Assembly (NCBI GenBank): GCA_017616735.1
Contig: JAFZXP010000026.1
Span: 47,811-111,810 of the forward strand
DNA: 64,000 nt
Direction of reading: 5' to 3'
Origin: Bacteroidales bacterium
Lineage (GTDB): Bacteria; Bacteroidota; Bacteroidia; Bacteroidales; F082
Shown here: piece by piece, positions 52,594-61,470 of the stretch
Layout of the letters: each line of letters opens with the position of its first letter
How positions within the stretch are numbered: the first letter of the stretch is position 1
Translations under genes and position numbers: made by a program
Notes under the pieces: generated by a model
Database searches by the model: none
Seen by the model: the letters and a program-made list of their open reading frames with translations, nothing else
What the model was told of the DNA's origin: nothing

Positions 52594-52603
52594 CTATATC
52601 TAA

Positions 52604-52638
52604 GGTCTAAGGACTAAAGACTAACGACTAACGACTAT
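52604..52638. repeat. heptanucleotide array containing a stop codon
   Basis: Units GGTCTAA, GGACTAA, AGACTAA, CGACTAA, CGACTAT. The TAG stop codon of the acyltransferase gene (complement of 52635-52637) is inside the last unit. Confidence 0.85.
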
Positions 52639-54425
52639 TCCTTCCCGAATCGTTTGTAATAAGGTTCTCTATCTTCCTGCGGTATGTCTTTCACCAGCAT
52701 GTCAAGCTCATCGATCGGATAATCGGTGAATTTGAGCAGCAGCAACCCGTCGAGTGTATCGTTGAAATCAGGGTCGACGTTGAAGCACAGGAACTTTGAG
52801 TTGATTTTGAGATATTTCTTAAACAGAGTCGGCATACGATAGTCGCCATTGCTGAGCTTCATCAGATAACGGTCGAACTTCTCGACTGTGTCCATGTTTT
52901 TCTCCATAAGAACATCTACGTCGCACTTGTTGAAATCCGGAACAAAAGGCGTATGCGGAGTAAATTTCTTGGACAGCTCGTCGTTGGTATGCTTCGTCTT
53001 GACGTAATAAACTATCAGGCTTTGATAGAATTTTGGATACCAGCTGCTTATACTCACAGGACCTATGAAATAATTCATCTCAGGATGACGCATGATGGTG
53101 TACATAAGGCCTTTCAGCAATAGCATAAGCGGAAGTATATCCTTCTGATAGTCGACTGTGACAAACGAACGGCCCAACTCAATTGTTTCATGAAGCATGC
53201 CCTCAACCGAAGGATCAATATCAAACAGCGAGTTAACATAGAAACCTTTGACGCCATACTTCTCCATAATCTCGTTGCCCATGCCCAAACGATAACCTCC
53301 GGCTATCTTCTGTTCCTCTGTATCCCAAAGAATCAGGTGCTTGTAGTATGCGTCGTAGATGTCGGTATCAATTTGTTTGCCTGTACCCTCGCCCACCGCG
53401 CGGAACGCCTCCTCACGACGACGGCCAATCTCATGGATGACATGCGGAATCTTGTCATAATCAGCAAGATAGCATTCAAAATTGGCTGTAGTGTACAACA
53501 ACGACTCCTTGCGTATGGAATTCAGTTCGCGGGCCAGTTCCGATGGACGGAAAGGCGGATCGATTGGGTCGTTCACACGCGAGCGGAATTTTTTCAACTC
53601 GGTGTAAATATTGGCTTGCAACGCATAGCTTCTGCTTCTGAGATATGCCGCCAAGGCTTCAGGTGTCTCATATTGGGCCACCTCAGCCGGAAGTATCGGC
53701 TTACCCATCTTCATGACAATCTTCCTGTTGCGCTTGTTGAGCATTTCCTTCACCAGACGGACTGTGCCTAGCAGTGAATAAATCCTGGCCAGATAATAGA
53801 ACTTGCGCGAATTGTTACCATCAAAGTATATCGGTATAACCGGCACCTGTGTTCTCTGAATTATCTTGGCTATTTGAGGCGACCATGCAATATCTTCAGG
53901 ATAGCTGTGACCATGATAACGGGCCACCTCGCCTGCCGGGAACACGCCCAAGCCATGGCCGTCTGTCAACTGCTGCAGTGATGCCTTGATGCCACCGGTG
54001 CTTCCGCCGCCCAACGATTTATTATTCTCAAACGGATTAACTGAGAAAAAGACCTCTTTAAGATTCGGAATGTACGAAAGAATGAAATTCGCCATGATTT
54101 TGAAGTCAGGACGAACTCTTGATATAACATCATAGAGAATGATACCCTCGATAGCGCCGAACGGATGATTGCAAACAACCATGAAAGGACCGTCTTTCGG
54201 TATCATTTTCAGCTCATTTTCATCAATATCGATTGTGATATTGTAATGACGAAGCATGTCTTGAGTAAACTCTCTGTTCTGCAAATCGGCAGAAGGAGTA
54301 TAGAGACGGTCAACCTTACGGAATCCCAAGATTCTCAACACCAAAGCCGCAAAAGGCTTGGTTATCGGGCTCCAGTTAAGGTACCTTACCAAATCATCAC
54401 TTGTTATAAGTCTTTTCACTTTCAT
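52635..54425 (-). CDS. bifunctional acyltransferase + GNAT N-acyltransferase (amino-acid lipid synthesis, OlsF-like)
   Basis: Fusion of two lipid enzymes, 596 residues from the chosen start. The N-terminal half is a PlsC-type lysophospholipid O-acyltransferase (CNHPFGAIEG, catalytic His near residue 87; GVFPAGEVARY; PVIPIYFDG). The C-terminal half is an OlsB-type GNAT N-acyltransferase (GGYRLGMG, ELGRSFV, YFIGPVSISSWYPKF). The pair resembles OlsF of ornithine-lipid producers and the separate GlsB/GlsA of Bacteroides that make glycine lipids. Products are therefore probably mono- and di-acylated amino-acid lipids; which amino acid is not readable. I choose the ATG at 54423-54425, since the 54464 frame start lies upstream of the promoter at 54434-54461. 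Confidence 0.85.
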   Translation of the reverse strand: MKVKRLITSDDLVRYLNWSPITKPFAALVLRILGFRKVDRLYTPSADLQNREFTQDMLRHYNITIDIDENELKMIPKDGPFMVVCNHPFGAIEGIILYDVISRVRPDFKIMANFILSYIPNLKEVFFSVNPFENNKSLGGGSTGGIKASLQQLTDGHGLGVFPAGEVARYHGHSYPEDIAWSPQIAKIIQRTQVPVIPIYFDGNNSRKFYYLARIYSLLGTVRLVKEMLNKRNRKIVMKMGKPILPAEVAQYETPEALAAYLRSRSYALQANIYTELKKFRSRVNDPIDPPFRPSELARELNSIRKESLLYTTANFECYLADYDKIPHVIHEIGRRREEAFRAVGEGTGKQIDTDIYDAYYKHLILWDTEEQKIAGGYRLGMGNEIMEKYGVKGFYVNSLFDIDPSVEGMLHETIELGRSFVTVDYQKDILPLMLLLKGLMYTIMRHPEMNYFIGPVSISSWYPKFYQSLIVYYVKTKHTNDELSKKFTPHTPFVPDFNKCDVDVLMEKNMDTVEKFDRYLMKLSNGDYRMPTLFKKYLKINSKFLCFNVDPDFNDTLDGLLLLKFTDYPIDELDMLVKDIPQEDREPYYKRFGKE

Positions 54426-54433
54426 ACAAATTG

Positions 54434-54461
54434 CAAAGATACAACTTTTTTGAATACGCAA
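54434..54461 (-). promoter_or_regulatory. promoter of the lipid acyltransferase gene
   Basis: On the minus strand TTG (54459-54461) and TATCTTTG (54434-54441) are 17 bp apart. The -7 element ends 8 bp before the ATG at 54425, so the leader is nearly absent, and the upstream in-frame ATG at 54464 is excluded. Confidence 0.65.
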
Positions 54462-54520
54462 CATATTTTTATTTTTTTAATATTCTTCGCCAGATGCATT
54501 GCCGTTTGAAAAAAAATTCA

Positions 54521-54528
54521 TAAATTTG
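54521..54528 (+). promoter_or_regulatory. -7 element for iorAB
   Basis: TAAATTTG, about 44 bp before the iorA ATG. Confidence 0.5.
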
Positions 54529-54572
54529 CCGAATTATAATTTTAGGAATCAACAATATTAAATACATTAAAA

Positions 54573-56153
54573 ATGAAGAAAATCTTATTACTTGGTGATG
54601 AGGCCATTGCACAGGGCTTTATTGATGCCGGAGGCAGTGCCATCAACAGTTATCCGGGCACTCCTTCAACACAGATTACGGAGTATGTCATCAACTCTAA
54701 ACAGGCCAAGGAACAAGGCGTGATCGCCAACTGGTGCGCCAATGAAAAGACAGCTCTTGAGGCTTCTTTAGGTGTGGCTTATGCAGGAAAACGCGCCATG
54801 ACATGTATGAAGCATGTCGGTCTGAATGTGTGCGGCGACCCATTTATGAATGCCGCCATCATTGGAACCAAGGGCGTTTTGGTAGTTGTTGCCGACGATC
54901 CGAGCATGTTCTCGTCGCAGGATGAGCAAGACAGCCGTTTCTACGGTCACTGGGCCATGATCCCGATGCTGGAGCCTTCGAACCAGCAAGAGGCATACGA
55001 CATGGTACATTATGGTTATGAGTTGAGCGAGCAGCTTGGCACACCGGTGCTTTACCGTATTCCTACACGTCTGGCACACAGCCGCGCAGGTGTCGAACTG
55101 AAACCTGTCCGCAAGCAGAACGAGCTCACAGAGCCAGCCGACGCAAAATCGTTCGTGTTGCTTCCAGCCAACGCCAAACGTCTTTACAGAGATCTGATCG
55201 ACAAGCAGCCGGCATTCACAAAAGCATCCGAGGAGTCAGGATATAACAAATTCATCGATGGCACCGACAAGAAAATAGGCATCATCACAACAGGTATAGC
55301 ATACAACTATCTGATGGAGAACTTCCCAGGCGGAAAATGCCCATATCCGGTGGTGAAGATTACTCAATATCCGTTGCCATACAACATGATCAACCGTCTT
55401 TATGACGAGTGCGACGAGATTCTCGTTCTCGAAGACGGACAGCCATTCGTTGAGGAGCAGATTAAAGGTTTCCTCGGCAAGGGAAAGAAAGTGAGAGGTC
55501 GTCTTGACGAGACAATCCGCCGCGACGGAGAACTCAACGCCGAAAAGGTGGCTAAAGCATTGGGAATGAAAGCTGAGGCAACATTAGCCGTGCCGGAAGT
55601 CGTGACCAACCGTCCTCCAGCGCTCTGCCAGGGCTGCCCTCACGTCGACAGCTACACCGCTTTGAACGAAGTTATGGCCAACCATAAGGGTGGCAAGGTG
55701 TTCGGCGATATCGGCTGCTACACTTTAGGTTTCAACATGGGAGCCATCAACACTACAGTGTGCATGGGTGCTTCAATCACCATGGCCAAGGGAGCCAGCG
55801 AGGTGGGTATCTTCCCGAGCGTGGCTGTTATCGGTGACGGCACATTCGGTCACAGCGGTTTGACTGGCCTTATGGATTGCGTCAATGAGAAAGCCAACGT
55901 CGTGGTCATGATTCTTGACAATGACATCACAGCTATGACAGGTGGTCAGCCATCTTCGGCACACAACAAGATCCGCCGCATCTGCGAAGGTCTCGGTGTA
56001 GAGCCTGAGCACATCCGCGACATCATCCCGTTGCCGAAGAATCACGAAGAGAACGTGAAGATCATCGAGGAAGAGGTGAATTATAACGGTGTTTCGGTTA
56101 TCATCCCTCACCGCACCTGCATAGTAGAATTAAAGAAACACATAAAGAAATAA
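54573..56153 (+). CDS. iorA: indolepyruvate:ferredoxin oxidoreductase alpha subunit
   Basis: Thiamine-diphosphate subunit of the enzyme that turns aryl-pyruvates (from Trp, Phe, Tyr) into aryl-acetyl-CoA with reduction of ferredoxin, or the reverse. The 526 residues include NSYPGTPSTQITEY (about 25-38), CANEKTALEAS and CQGCPHVDSY (about 351-360). GDIGCYTLG is near 378, and the TPP motif GDGTFGHSG (about 421) leads to ILDNDITAMTGGQ. Archaeal IorA proteins carry a C-terminal 2[4Fe-4S] ferredoxin domain of about 60-80 residues; here the protein stops at VELKKHIKK with no CxxCxxC pattern. iorB follows after 20 bp. Confidence 0.93.
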   Translation: MKKILLLGDEAIAQGFIDAGGSAINSYPGTPSTQITEYVINSKQAKEQGVIANWCANEKTALEASLGVAYAGKRAMTCMKHVGLNVCGDPFMNAAIIGTKGVLVVVADDPSMFSSQDEQDSRFYGHWAMIPMLEPSNQQEAYDMVHYGYELSEQLGTPVLYRIPTRLAHSRAGVELKPVRKQNELTEPADAKSFVLLPANAKRLYRDLIDKQPAFTKASEESGYNKFIDGTDKKIGIITTGIAYNYLMENFPGGKCPYPVVKITQYPLPYNMINRLYDECDEILVLEDGQPFVEEQIKGFLGKGKKVRGRLDETIRRDGELNAEKVAKALGMKAEATLAVPEVVTNRPPALCQGCPHVDSYTALNEVMANHKGGKVFGDIGCYTLGFNMGAINTTVCMGASITMAKGASEVGIFPSVAVIGDGTFGHSGLTGLMDCVNEKANVVVMILDNDITAMTGGQPSSAHNKIRRICEGLGVEPEHIRDIIPLPKNHEENVKIIEEEVNYNGVSVIIPHRTCIVELKKHIKK

Positions 56154-56173
56154 CCGTTAAAAAAGAAATCAAT

Positions 56174-56743
56174 ATGAAAAAAGATATCGTTTTGTGTGGT
56201 GTTGGTGGTGACGGCATTGTATCAGTTGCCAAAATCATCTCAGACGCTGCCCTCAATATGGGCATGAACCTGAAACAATCGGAAATCCACGGCATGTCGC
56301 AGCGCGGCGGCTCGGTGTTTTCGCACCTGCGCTTGTCAAGCGAGCCAATCTTCGCCGATGTCATTCCTGAAGGAAAAGCCGACATTATCCTGTCGAGCGA
56401 GCCGATGGAGGCATTGCGCTATCTGCCATGGCTCAGCAAGGAAGGTTGGGTGATTACCAACTCCGACCCGTTCATCAACATCAGCAACTACCCTGACATC
56501 GAGAAGGTGTATGCAGAGTTGAAGAAACTCCCACTTGTGGTTTCATTCGACGCCAGCGAGATAGCCAAACAGCTCAAGGCTCGTTCAAACATGGTGCTTT
56601 TGGGTGCAACAGTGCCTTATCTCGGCATCTCTATCGAGAAGGTGGAAGAGGCCATTGCACATATCTTCGGCAAGAAAGGCCAGGATGTGGTCGACCTTAA
56701 CATCAAGGCTGTGAGAGCAGGTTACGACGTTGCACGTCGTTAG
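56174..56743 (+). CDS. iorB: indolepyruvate oxidoreductase beta subunit
   Basis: Gamma-type subunit of the 2-oxoacid:ferredoxin oxidoreductase family, partner of IorA. The 189 residues begin KKDIVLCGVGGDGIVSVAKI, the usual nucleotide-fold opening, and contain EIHGMSQRGGSVFSHLR (about 37-53), the family signature. A C-terminal helical part is present. It is 20 bp downstream of iorA in the same transcript. The TAG stop codon is inside the first unit of a heptamer array (56740-56774), which is followed by a palindrome that could end the transcript. Confidence 0.93.
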   Translation: MKKDIVLCGVGGDGIVSVAKIISDAALNMGMNLKQSEIHGMSQRGGSVFSHLRLSSEPIFADVIPEGKADIILSSEPMEALRYLPWLSKEGWVITNSDPFINISNYPDIEKVYAELKKLPLVVSFDASEIAKQLKARSNMVLLGATVPYLGISIEKVEEAIAHIFGKKGQDVVDLNIKAVRAGYDVARR

Positions 56744-56774
56744 TCTTTAGACGTTAGACCTTAGACCTTAGTAG
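56740..56774 (+). repeat. heptanucleotide array starting at the iorB stop codon
   Basis: Five units TTAGTCT, TTAGACG, TTAGACC, TTAGACC, TTAGTAG in exact phase. The iorB TAG (56741-56743) is bases 2-4 of the first unit. Confidence 0.88.
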
Positions 56775-56798
56775 AGACGCGCCATGGCACGTCTCTAC
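56771..56798. repeat. GTAGAGACG palindrome, second copy
   Basis: GTAGAGACGCGCC-AT-GGCACGTCTCTAC pairs over 9 bp, one C-A mismatch, then 3 bp. The copy at 9785 has T at the mismatch. The repeat joins directly to the heptamer array and ends 20 bp before the M23 start codon. Confidence 0.85.
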
Positions 56799-56817
56799 AT
56801 TTTAACAATCAATCATT

Positions 56818-58035
56818 ATGAAAAAAATCACACCATTTTTGTTAGCATTGTTGTTGCTGGTTGCCTGCGGCGGCGGAAATAGCGAAGGCGGCGGCAAGAA
56901 AGAAGCCAAAAAGAAGCACGAGCCGGTTTATCTTTACGGAATCTGCATCGATTCGTTGGATGTTGTGGAAGGCAAGGTTCAGAAAAACGAGTTTCCGGCA
57001 AATATTCTGCAGAGAGAAGGTGTGAGTTACAACACAGTCAACCATATCGACCGCAATCATCGCGATGTGTTTGACATCAGAAAAATCAAAGTCGGAAATA
57101 AATATGTGTTTTTGACAACACGCGACAGTGTGCCGGCCGCCAAATACTGGATTTATGAAATCGACAGGACAAATTACGCCGTTTTTCAGTTGACCGATTC
57201 GCTCAAGGCATGGAGAGGCGAAAAAGAAGTCATCACCATGGTTGAGCATGTGGGCGTAGAGATAAAATCGAGCCTGTGGAACGCCATGGCAGATGCAGGT
57301 TGCGATGCAAGTCTAATCCTTGAATTGTCTGACATCTACGCATGGACTATCGACTTTTTCGGCATTCAGCCGGGAGATTCGTGCAAAGTCATTTTTGAGA
57401 AAAGATTTATCTCAGGCGACACTGTGCCGTTTGGCATCGGCAATGTCTTGGCCGCATATTTCAAAAGCGGAGGCGACAGCAAATATGCCTTCAGCTACGT
57501 GCAGGACGGTCGCAAGGAATATTTCGACGAAAACGGCGACAATATGCGCAAGGCATTTCTAAAGGCGCCGTTGAACTATCGTCGCATCAGCTCGAAATTC
57601 TCCAACGGCAGGATGCATCCGGTTTATCATGTAGTGCGCCCTCACCACGGGGTTGACTACGCAGCGCCTGTCGGAACTCCAGTGCAGTCAATTGGTGACG
57701 GCACCGTGATTGCAAAGGGCTGGGACAACAAAGGCGGCGGCAATTACGTGAAAATCAAGCACAATAGTACTTATACTACGACTTACATGCATTTAAAAGG
57801 CTTTGCAAAAGGCATATCGCAGGGCTGCAAGGTGAAACAAGGACAAACGATAGGTTATGTCGGAAGCACAGGAGCATCCACAGGGCCTCACCTCGACTTC
57901 CGTCTGCAGAAAAACGGCACCTATATCGACCCGTTGAAGTTTAAGTCACCGAGCGCGGAGCCTGTGAAGAAAGAAAACATGGAACAGTATAAGGTTGGTG
58001 TCGATTCGCTGATGGTTGTCCTGAAGAGCCATTAG
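56818..58035 (+). CDS. M23-family (LytM) lipoprotein with altered metal motif
   Basis: Predicted lipid-anchored cell-wall endopeptidase or regulator. The 405 residues begin with a lipoprotein signal (LLLLVAC, Cys17) and a Gly/Lys-rich linker. An N-terminal domain with an OapA/LysM-like look lies at about 35-240, then the LytM domain (about 260-375). Ligands His276 and Asp280 are in RPHHGVDY, the catalytic His325 is in YMHLKGF, and the HxH motif reads GPHLDFR, so the second His (normally a zinc ligand) is Asp360. The enzyme could still bind metal through Asp, or be an inactive activator. The stop codon lies in a heptamer array shared with the convergent channel gene. Confidence 0.85.
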   Translation: MKKITPFLLALLLLVACGGGNSEGGGKKEAKKKHEPVYLYGICIDSLDVVEGKVQKNEFPANILQREGVSYNTVNHIDRNHRDVFDIRKIKVGNKYVFLTTRDSVPAAKYWIYEIDRTNYAVFQLTDSLKAWRGEKEVITMVEHVGVEIKSSLWNAMADAGCDASLILELSDIYAWTIDFFGIQPGDSCKVIFEKRFISGDTVPFGIGNVLAAYFKSGGDSKYAFSYVQDGRKEYFDENGDNMRKAFLKAPLNYRRISSKFSNGRMHPVYHVVRPHHGVDYAAPVGTPVQSIGDGTVIAKGWDNKGGGNYVKIKHNSTYTTTYMHLKGFAKGISQGCKVKQGQTIGYVGSTGASTGPHLDFRLQKNGTYIDPLKFKSPSAEPVKKENMEQYKVGVDSLMVVLKSH

Positions 58036-58054
58036 CCGTTAGCCATTAGCTATT
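58027..58054. repeat. heptanucleotide array holding two convergent stop codons
   Basis: AGCCATT, AGCCGTT, AGCCATT, AGCTATT in exact phase. The M23 stop codon TAG (58033-58035) and the complement of the channel stop codon (58050-58052) are both within these units. Confidence 0.85.
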
Positions 58055-58784
58055 TTCCTTTTTTAAGTTCCTCAAGGTAGCTGGCGGTAATAACGCCTGA
58101 AGGGAGGGCGATGATTGCCACGCCAAAGAGTGACGAAAGCATACTGATGACTCGGCCAAGTTCGGAAACGGGCGAGATATCGCCATAGCCCACTGTTGTC
58201 AAGGTTGTGGTTGCCCAATACAAAGCATCGAAGAAAGTTCTGAAAACAAATTCTCCGTCAGCATTTGCGTGGTTCATTTCCACATTGAACATTATCAAAG
58301 CAGTCACGAAAATGTAAAACAGCGCTATGCCCAGCACAGTCAACAGCACCAATTTCTCCTTCTTCAACACATTCGCCAAGGTGTCGATATGCCTTGAATA
58401 CCGCAAGAATCTGAAAATTCGCAACAGCTTGAGCAATCTGATAACACGCAACACCTTGAGAGCTTTGTTGAATATGCCAACCGATGGCAAAATCGACAGC
58501 AAATCGATTATGGCCAGAAAAGTTATCGGGTATGAAACAAACGCCTTCAGAGGCTTCTTTTCGGGACTACGGAAGTCGGCTGTAATCCATCGGAAAATAT
58601 AGTCGAATATAAACACCGTTACAGACACCCTGTCAAACCAAACAAACAATGGGGTGTTCATGGAGAATGTCAGCGGAATTATGCTGATAACAATCATCAG
58701 GAACATGAAATAGTCGTAAATCATGCTCCAGACAGAATGCTGAGTATCCTTCTCAATAATGTTGAATAATTGCTTTCTAGTCAT
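58050..58784 (-). CDS. voltage-gated potassium channel family protein
   Basis: Inner-membrane ion channel subunit of the voltage-gated K+ channel superfamily, 244 residues. Six membrane helices are predicted: S1-S3 within about 20-100. S4 at about 109-131 holds a regular Arg/Lys ladder (LKVLRVIRLLKLLRIFRFLR). The pore loop has the K+ filter TVGYGD at 197-202, followed by S6. It has no RCK/TrkA domain, so it fits the short Kv-like bacterial type. It lies 21 bp after nrdG in the same direction and is convergent with the M23 gene. It is probably part of the nrdDG transcript by position only. Confidence 0.9.
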   Translation of the reverse strand: MTRKQLFNIIEKDTQHSVWSMIYDYFMFLMIVISIIPLTFSMNTPLFVWFDRVSVTVFIFDYIFRWITADFRSPEKKPLKAFVSYPITFLAIIDLLSILPSVGIFNKALKVLRVIRLLKLLRIFRFLRYSRHIDTLANVLKKEKLVLLTVLGIALFYIFVTALIMFNVEMNHANADGEFVFRTFFDALYWATTTLTTVGYGDISPVSELGRVISMLSSLFGVAIIALPSGVITASYLEELKKGK

Positions 58785-58805
58785 CGTTCAACGTGGTGTT
58801 TTTGC

Positions 58806-59264
58806 TTAATGTTTTCTTTGAAAGCGCTCGGTTTTGTCGATCAGCTCACCATCGACCACCTTGTAGAACCTTTGGTTGGTATCGGGCGACTTCAGGCCTC
58901 CCTTCTCGGGGATGTACGGGCCAAACTTAATATAGTCGAAGTCTTCGATGTTGGACGGCTTGTCGTAACGGCCCGAGTACCAAGCCATTTTCAGACGCAA
59001 GTCGTGTTTGATGTGCCGTGCCAGATTCTCCACTTCGTGTTTGGCCGCGTCACCGCCCATGATGCAAATGCAGGTGATGTCGCCTTTGTAGATTTCAGCG
59101 AGCCTGTCCAGCTCCTGCTCGGTCAACTCGGCGCCGGTATCTTCCCAAAGATGCGGGCTATGGCATCCGTTGCAATGGTTAGGACAGTTGGTCAAATTAA
59201 TAGCCAAAGAGGTCTCATCAGGGACCTCTTGGAATACTATATCGTAGTTATAATACTTTAGCAT
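58806..59264 (-). CDS. nrdG: anaerobic ribonucleotide reductase activating protein
   Basis: Radical-SAM activase that generates the glycyl radical on NrdD. The 152-residue protein has the CX3CX2C cluster motif CPNHCNGC at residues 27-34 and DITCICIMGGD later, a GGE-like SAM loop. It overlaps the nrdD stop by 7 bp, as expected for the coupled pair. Restricted to anaerobic growth, which fits a gut or oral Bacteroidales lifestyle. Confidence 0.94.
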   Translation of the reverse strand: MLKYYNYDIVFQEVPDETSLAINLTNCPNHCNGCHSPHLWEDTGAELTEQELDRLAEIYKGDITCICIMGGDAAKHEVENLARHIKHDLRLKMAWYSGRYDKPSNIEDFDYIKFGPYIPEKGGLKSPDTNQRFYKVVDGELIDKTERFQRKH

Positions 59265-61366
59265 TTCTTGTTTTCCTCAAGATTGCCGTAGAAACGTTTT
59301 CCTGCTTCCACCTGACGTGCCTGTGAGAAGTTGCTGATACGTTTCATGTAACCGATGACACGTGTAAGGTAGTCGAGGTTTTCGCTGCCGCACTTCGGGC
59401 ATTTCTTAAGATAACGCTTGTCGATATGTCCGCAGTCGTTGCACACTGTATTTGGAATGTTGAATGTGAAGTAGTTGCAGCCTTCGCGCGATGCCACCTT
59501 CAAAAGGTTGCGGTACTGTTCCTTGCTGAGATGCTCCTCAAGGTTGCAGTGAAGCGCCGAACCTCCTGTGAGATGTTTGATGTAACGCTCGCCGTGCAGT
59601 TTGAACTTATCCAAAACGTTGGTGTTAGGATTCTCAACGATGTAGAAGTAGCTGTTGTAGCAGTCGCGTGGTACGAAGTAACCGTCTTCCTTATCCCATT
59701 TGGCGTGTTTTACACCCACGTTCTCGGCCGGAATCATTTCGCAGTTGAACATCAAGCCCGGCTGTCTGTACTGTTTGTTGTATTTCTCAACCAAGCTGAG
59801 AATCTCTTCAACGAAGTGCTGATACTGAGGATTGTCGCTAATCTCGATGCCCTTGAACTCGGCAGCCTCGACAATGCCGTTAACACCAATGGTCAGATAC
59901 TGGCGGTCGATGGCGATGTAGCCGGCGTCGAACAACGGAAGCATACCTTTGTTGAGGAGGTAACGCAAGTTGGAGTCGTATGCCATTTGAACCTTATGCA
60001 TCAGGTCGATAACCTCTTCCACGAAGCTGAGTGGCTCCAGGCCATTCTGCACTTCGTACTGAATGCAGCGGTTGATGTTGATTGTGAGCACGCTCTTTGA
60101 TCCTGTTGACACGCCACCTGCACCCAAGGTGTAGCTGAACTCGTTGTCTTGAATCTCGTTACGCAGACGGCAGCATGAGCTGAGCGAATCAGGGCTATCG
60201 CTGACGTATGTGAAGAACGAATGGCCTTCGGAATACATTTCAGCTGTGAAATCGCCGTATTCCTTATCTTTGATGTCGCCGTTCTCGGCCAACAGAGCCA
60301 TTGTCTCGACAGGGAATGTCAAAACGGTCTTCAGACGTTCGGCGTTGAACCATTTCATGAAGCGTTTCTGCAACCAGTTGAGAGAGTTCCAATCAGGTTT
60401 GCTTCCGTCCGGGAAGTAGAAGTTGCCGAACAGGCTCTCGAAATAATATTTATCGTAATATGATATATTCCAGAATACCGACTGGTAGTTACGTGCACCT
60501 GTCGGTTGGTTTATGGAGTAAACGATCTGCTCGAAGCAGTCGGTAATGACCTTATCGAGAGTGCGTCTGCGTTTTGAAATTTCGACCACTTCGTCAGCGC
60601 GAGTGTAGTAGTCGTTACCGTATTCCAGACCAATGAAATAGTTGAGATACATGAGGAATTCAGGGGTTGCGCATGCGCCGCTCAGCATGCTTGACACCAT
60701 GAACACCATGTTGATGAAGCCGCCGCAGAACGACTTGAGGTTGGTCGGACGTGTGGCATTGCCGCCTATCGACTTGGTGCCTTCCAACAGCCAAGGATAC
60801 ATTGTGATACTTGCACAATAGTTGGCTATGCTGGTTTCATCATTCTTGTAAATAAAGTGATGGTTGAGCAGGCTGATGTATTTGTCGGCCACTTCCTTGC
60901 CGTACATGTCTTTGATTTTGTCGCAAAGCATACGGCGGTTGAGGCGGATGAAGTTTGACTTCGGCAACTCTCCGATGAGTGTGGCGATGTTTTTCTTCTC
61001 AACATTGGCGTTGGCGTCATACTTACTGCCTGTAGCCGCATTTGAAGCATTGCAATAGTTGATGAGGAAGTCAAGTTTGTCTTTCACCTCACGATCCTCA
61101 TAGTGACGCTGACGGTACAGGATGTACGCCTTGGCGACGTTATAGTAACGTTCGGCCATCAAGCCGTTTTCCACCTGGTTTTGGATCTCTTCGACAGTGA
61201 TTCCGTCGTGGATACTGACGCGGCTCAAGATGTTGGTTAAAACTTCGTCCGACGCGAAGCTTCCGACCGACAAAAATGCCTTCTGGATAGCGTTTTTAAT
61301 CTTCTCTACTGAAAACGGCTCGCGCTTGCCGTTCCTCTTTACGATAAAGGTCTGGTTGAACTCCAT
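59258..61366 (-). CDS. nrdD: anaerobic ribonucleoside-triphosphate reductase
   Basis: Class III ribonucleotide reductase, making dNTPs without oxygen. The 702 residues open with an ATP-cone regulatory domain (about 5-95; VKRNGKREPFSVEKI), followed by the ten-stranded barrel. The C-terminal zinc motif uses Cys642, 645, 656 and 659 (CNDCG, CPKCG). The glycyl radical is Gly672 in TRVIGYMKR. Two candidate -7 elements lie at 61381-61388 and 61422-61429, and two DnaA-box-like 9-mers lie just upstream (61471-61490). nrdG overlaps by 7 bp downstream. Confidence 0.96.
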   Translation of the reverse strand: MEFNQTFIVKRNGKREPFSVEKIKNAIQKAFLSVGSFASDEVLTNILSRVSIHDGITVEEIQNQVENGLMAERYYNVAKAYILYRQRHYEDREVKDKLDFLINYCNASNAATGSKYDANANVEKKNIATLIGELPKSNFIRLNRRMLCDKIKDMYGKEVADKYISLLNHHFIYKNDETSIANYCASITMYPWLLEGTKSIGGNATRPTNLKSFCGGFINMVFMVSSMLSGACATPEFLMYLNYFIGLEYGNDYYTRADEVVEISKRRRTLDKVITDCFEQIVYSINQPTGARNYQSVFWNISYYDKYYFESLFGNFYFPDGSKPDWNSLNWLQKRFMKWFNAERLKTVLTFPVETMALLAENGDIKDKEYGDFTAEMYSEGHSFFTYVSDSPDSLSSCCRLRNEIQDNEFSYTLGAGGVSTGSKSVLTININRCIQYEVQNGLEPLSFVEEVIDLMHKVQMAYDSNLRYLLNKGMLPLFDAGYIAIDRQYLTIGVNGIVEAAEFKGIEISDNPQYQHFVEEILSLVEKYNKQYRQPGLMFNCEMIPAENVGVKHAKWDKEDGYFVPRDCYNSYFYIVENPNTNVLDKFKLHGERYIKHLTGGSALHCNLEEHLSKEQYRNLLKVASREGCNYFTFNIPNTVCNDCGHIDKRYLKKCPKCGSENLDYLTRVIGYMKRISNFSQARQVEAGKRFYGNLEENKKC

Positions 61367-61421
61367 AAAATATTAAAAATCAAATGTATATAATTAAGTT
61401 AATGCCCGTTTAGTGACATTG

Positions 61422-61429
61422 CAAATATA
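61422..61429 (-). promoter_or_regulatory. -7 element for nrdDG
   Basis: TATATTTG on the minus strand, 56 bp before the ATG. A second match (TACATTTG, 61381-61388) lies 15 bp before the ATG. Confidence 0.45.
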
Positions 61430-61470
61430 TACAAAAGTATGGAGCCGATGGTGTAAAATTCAAACTTTTT

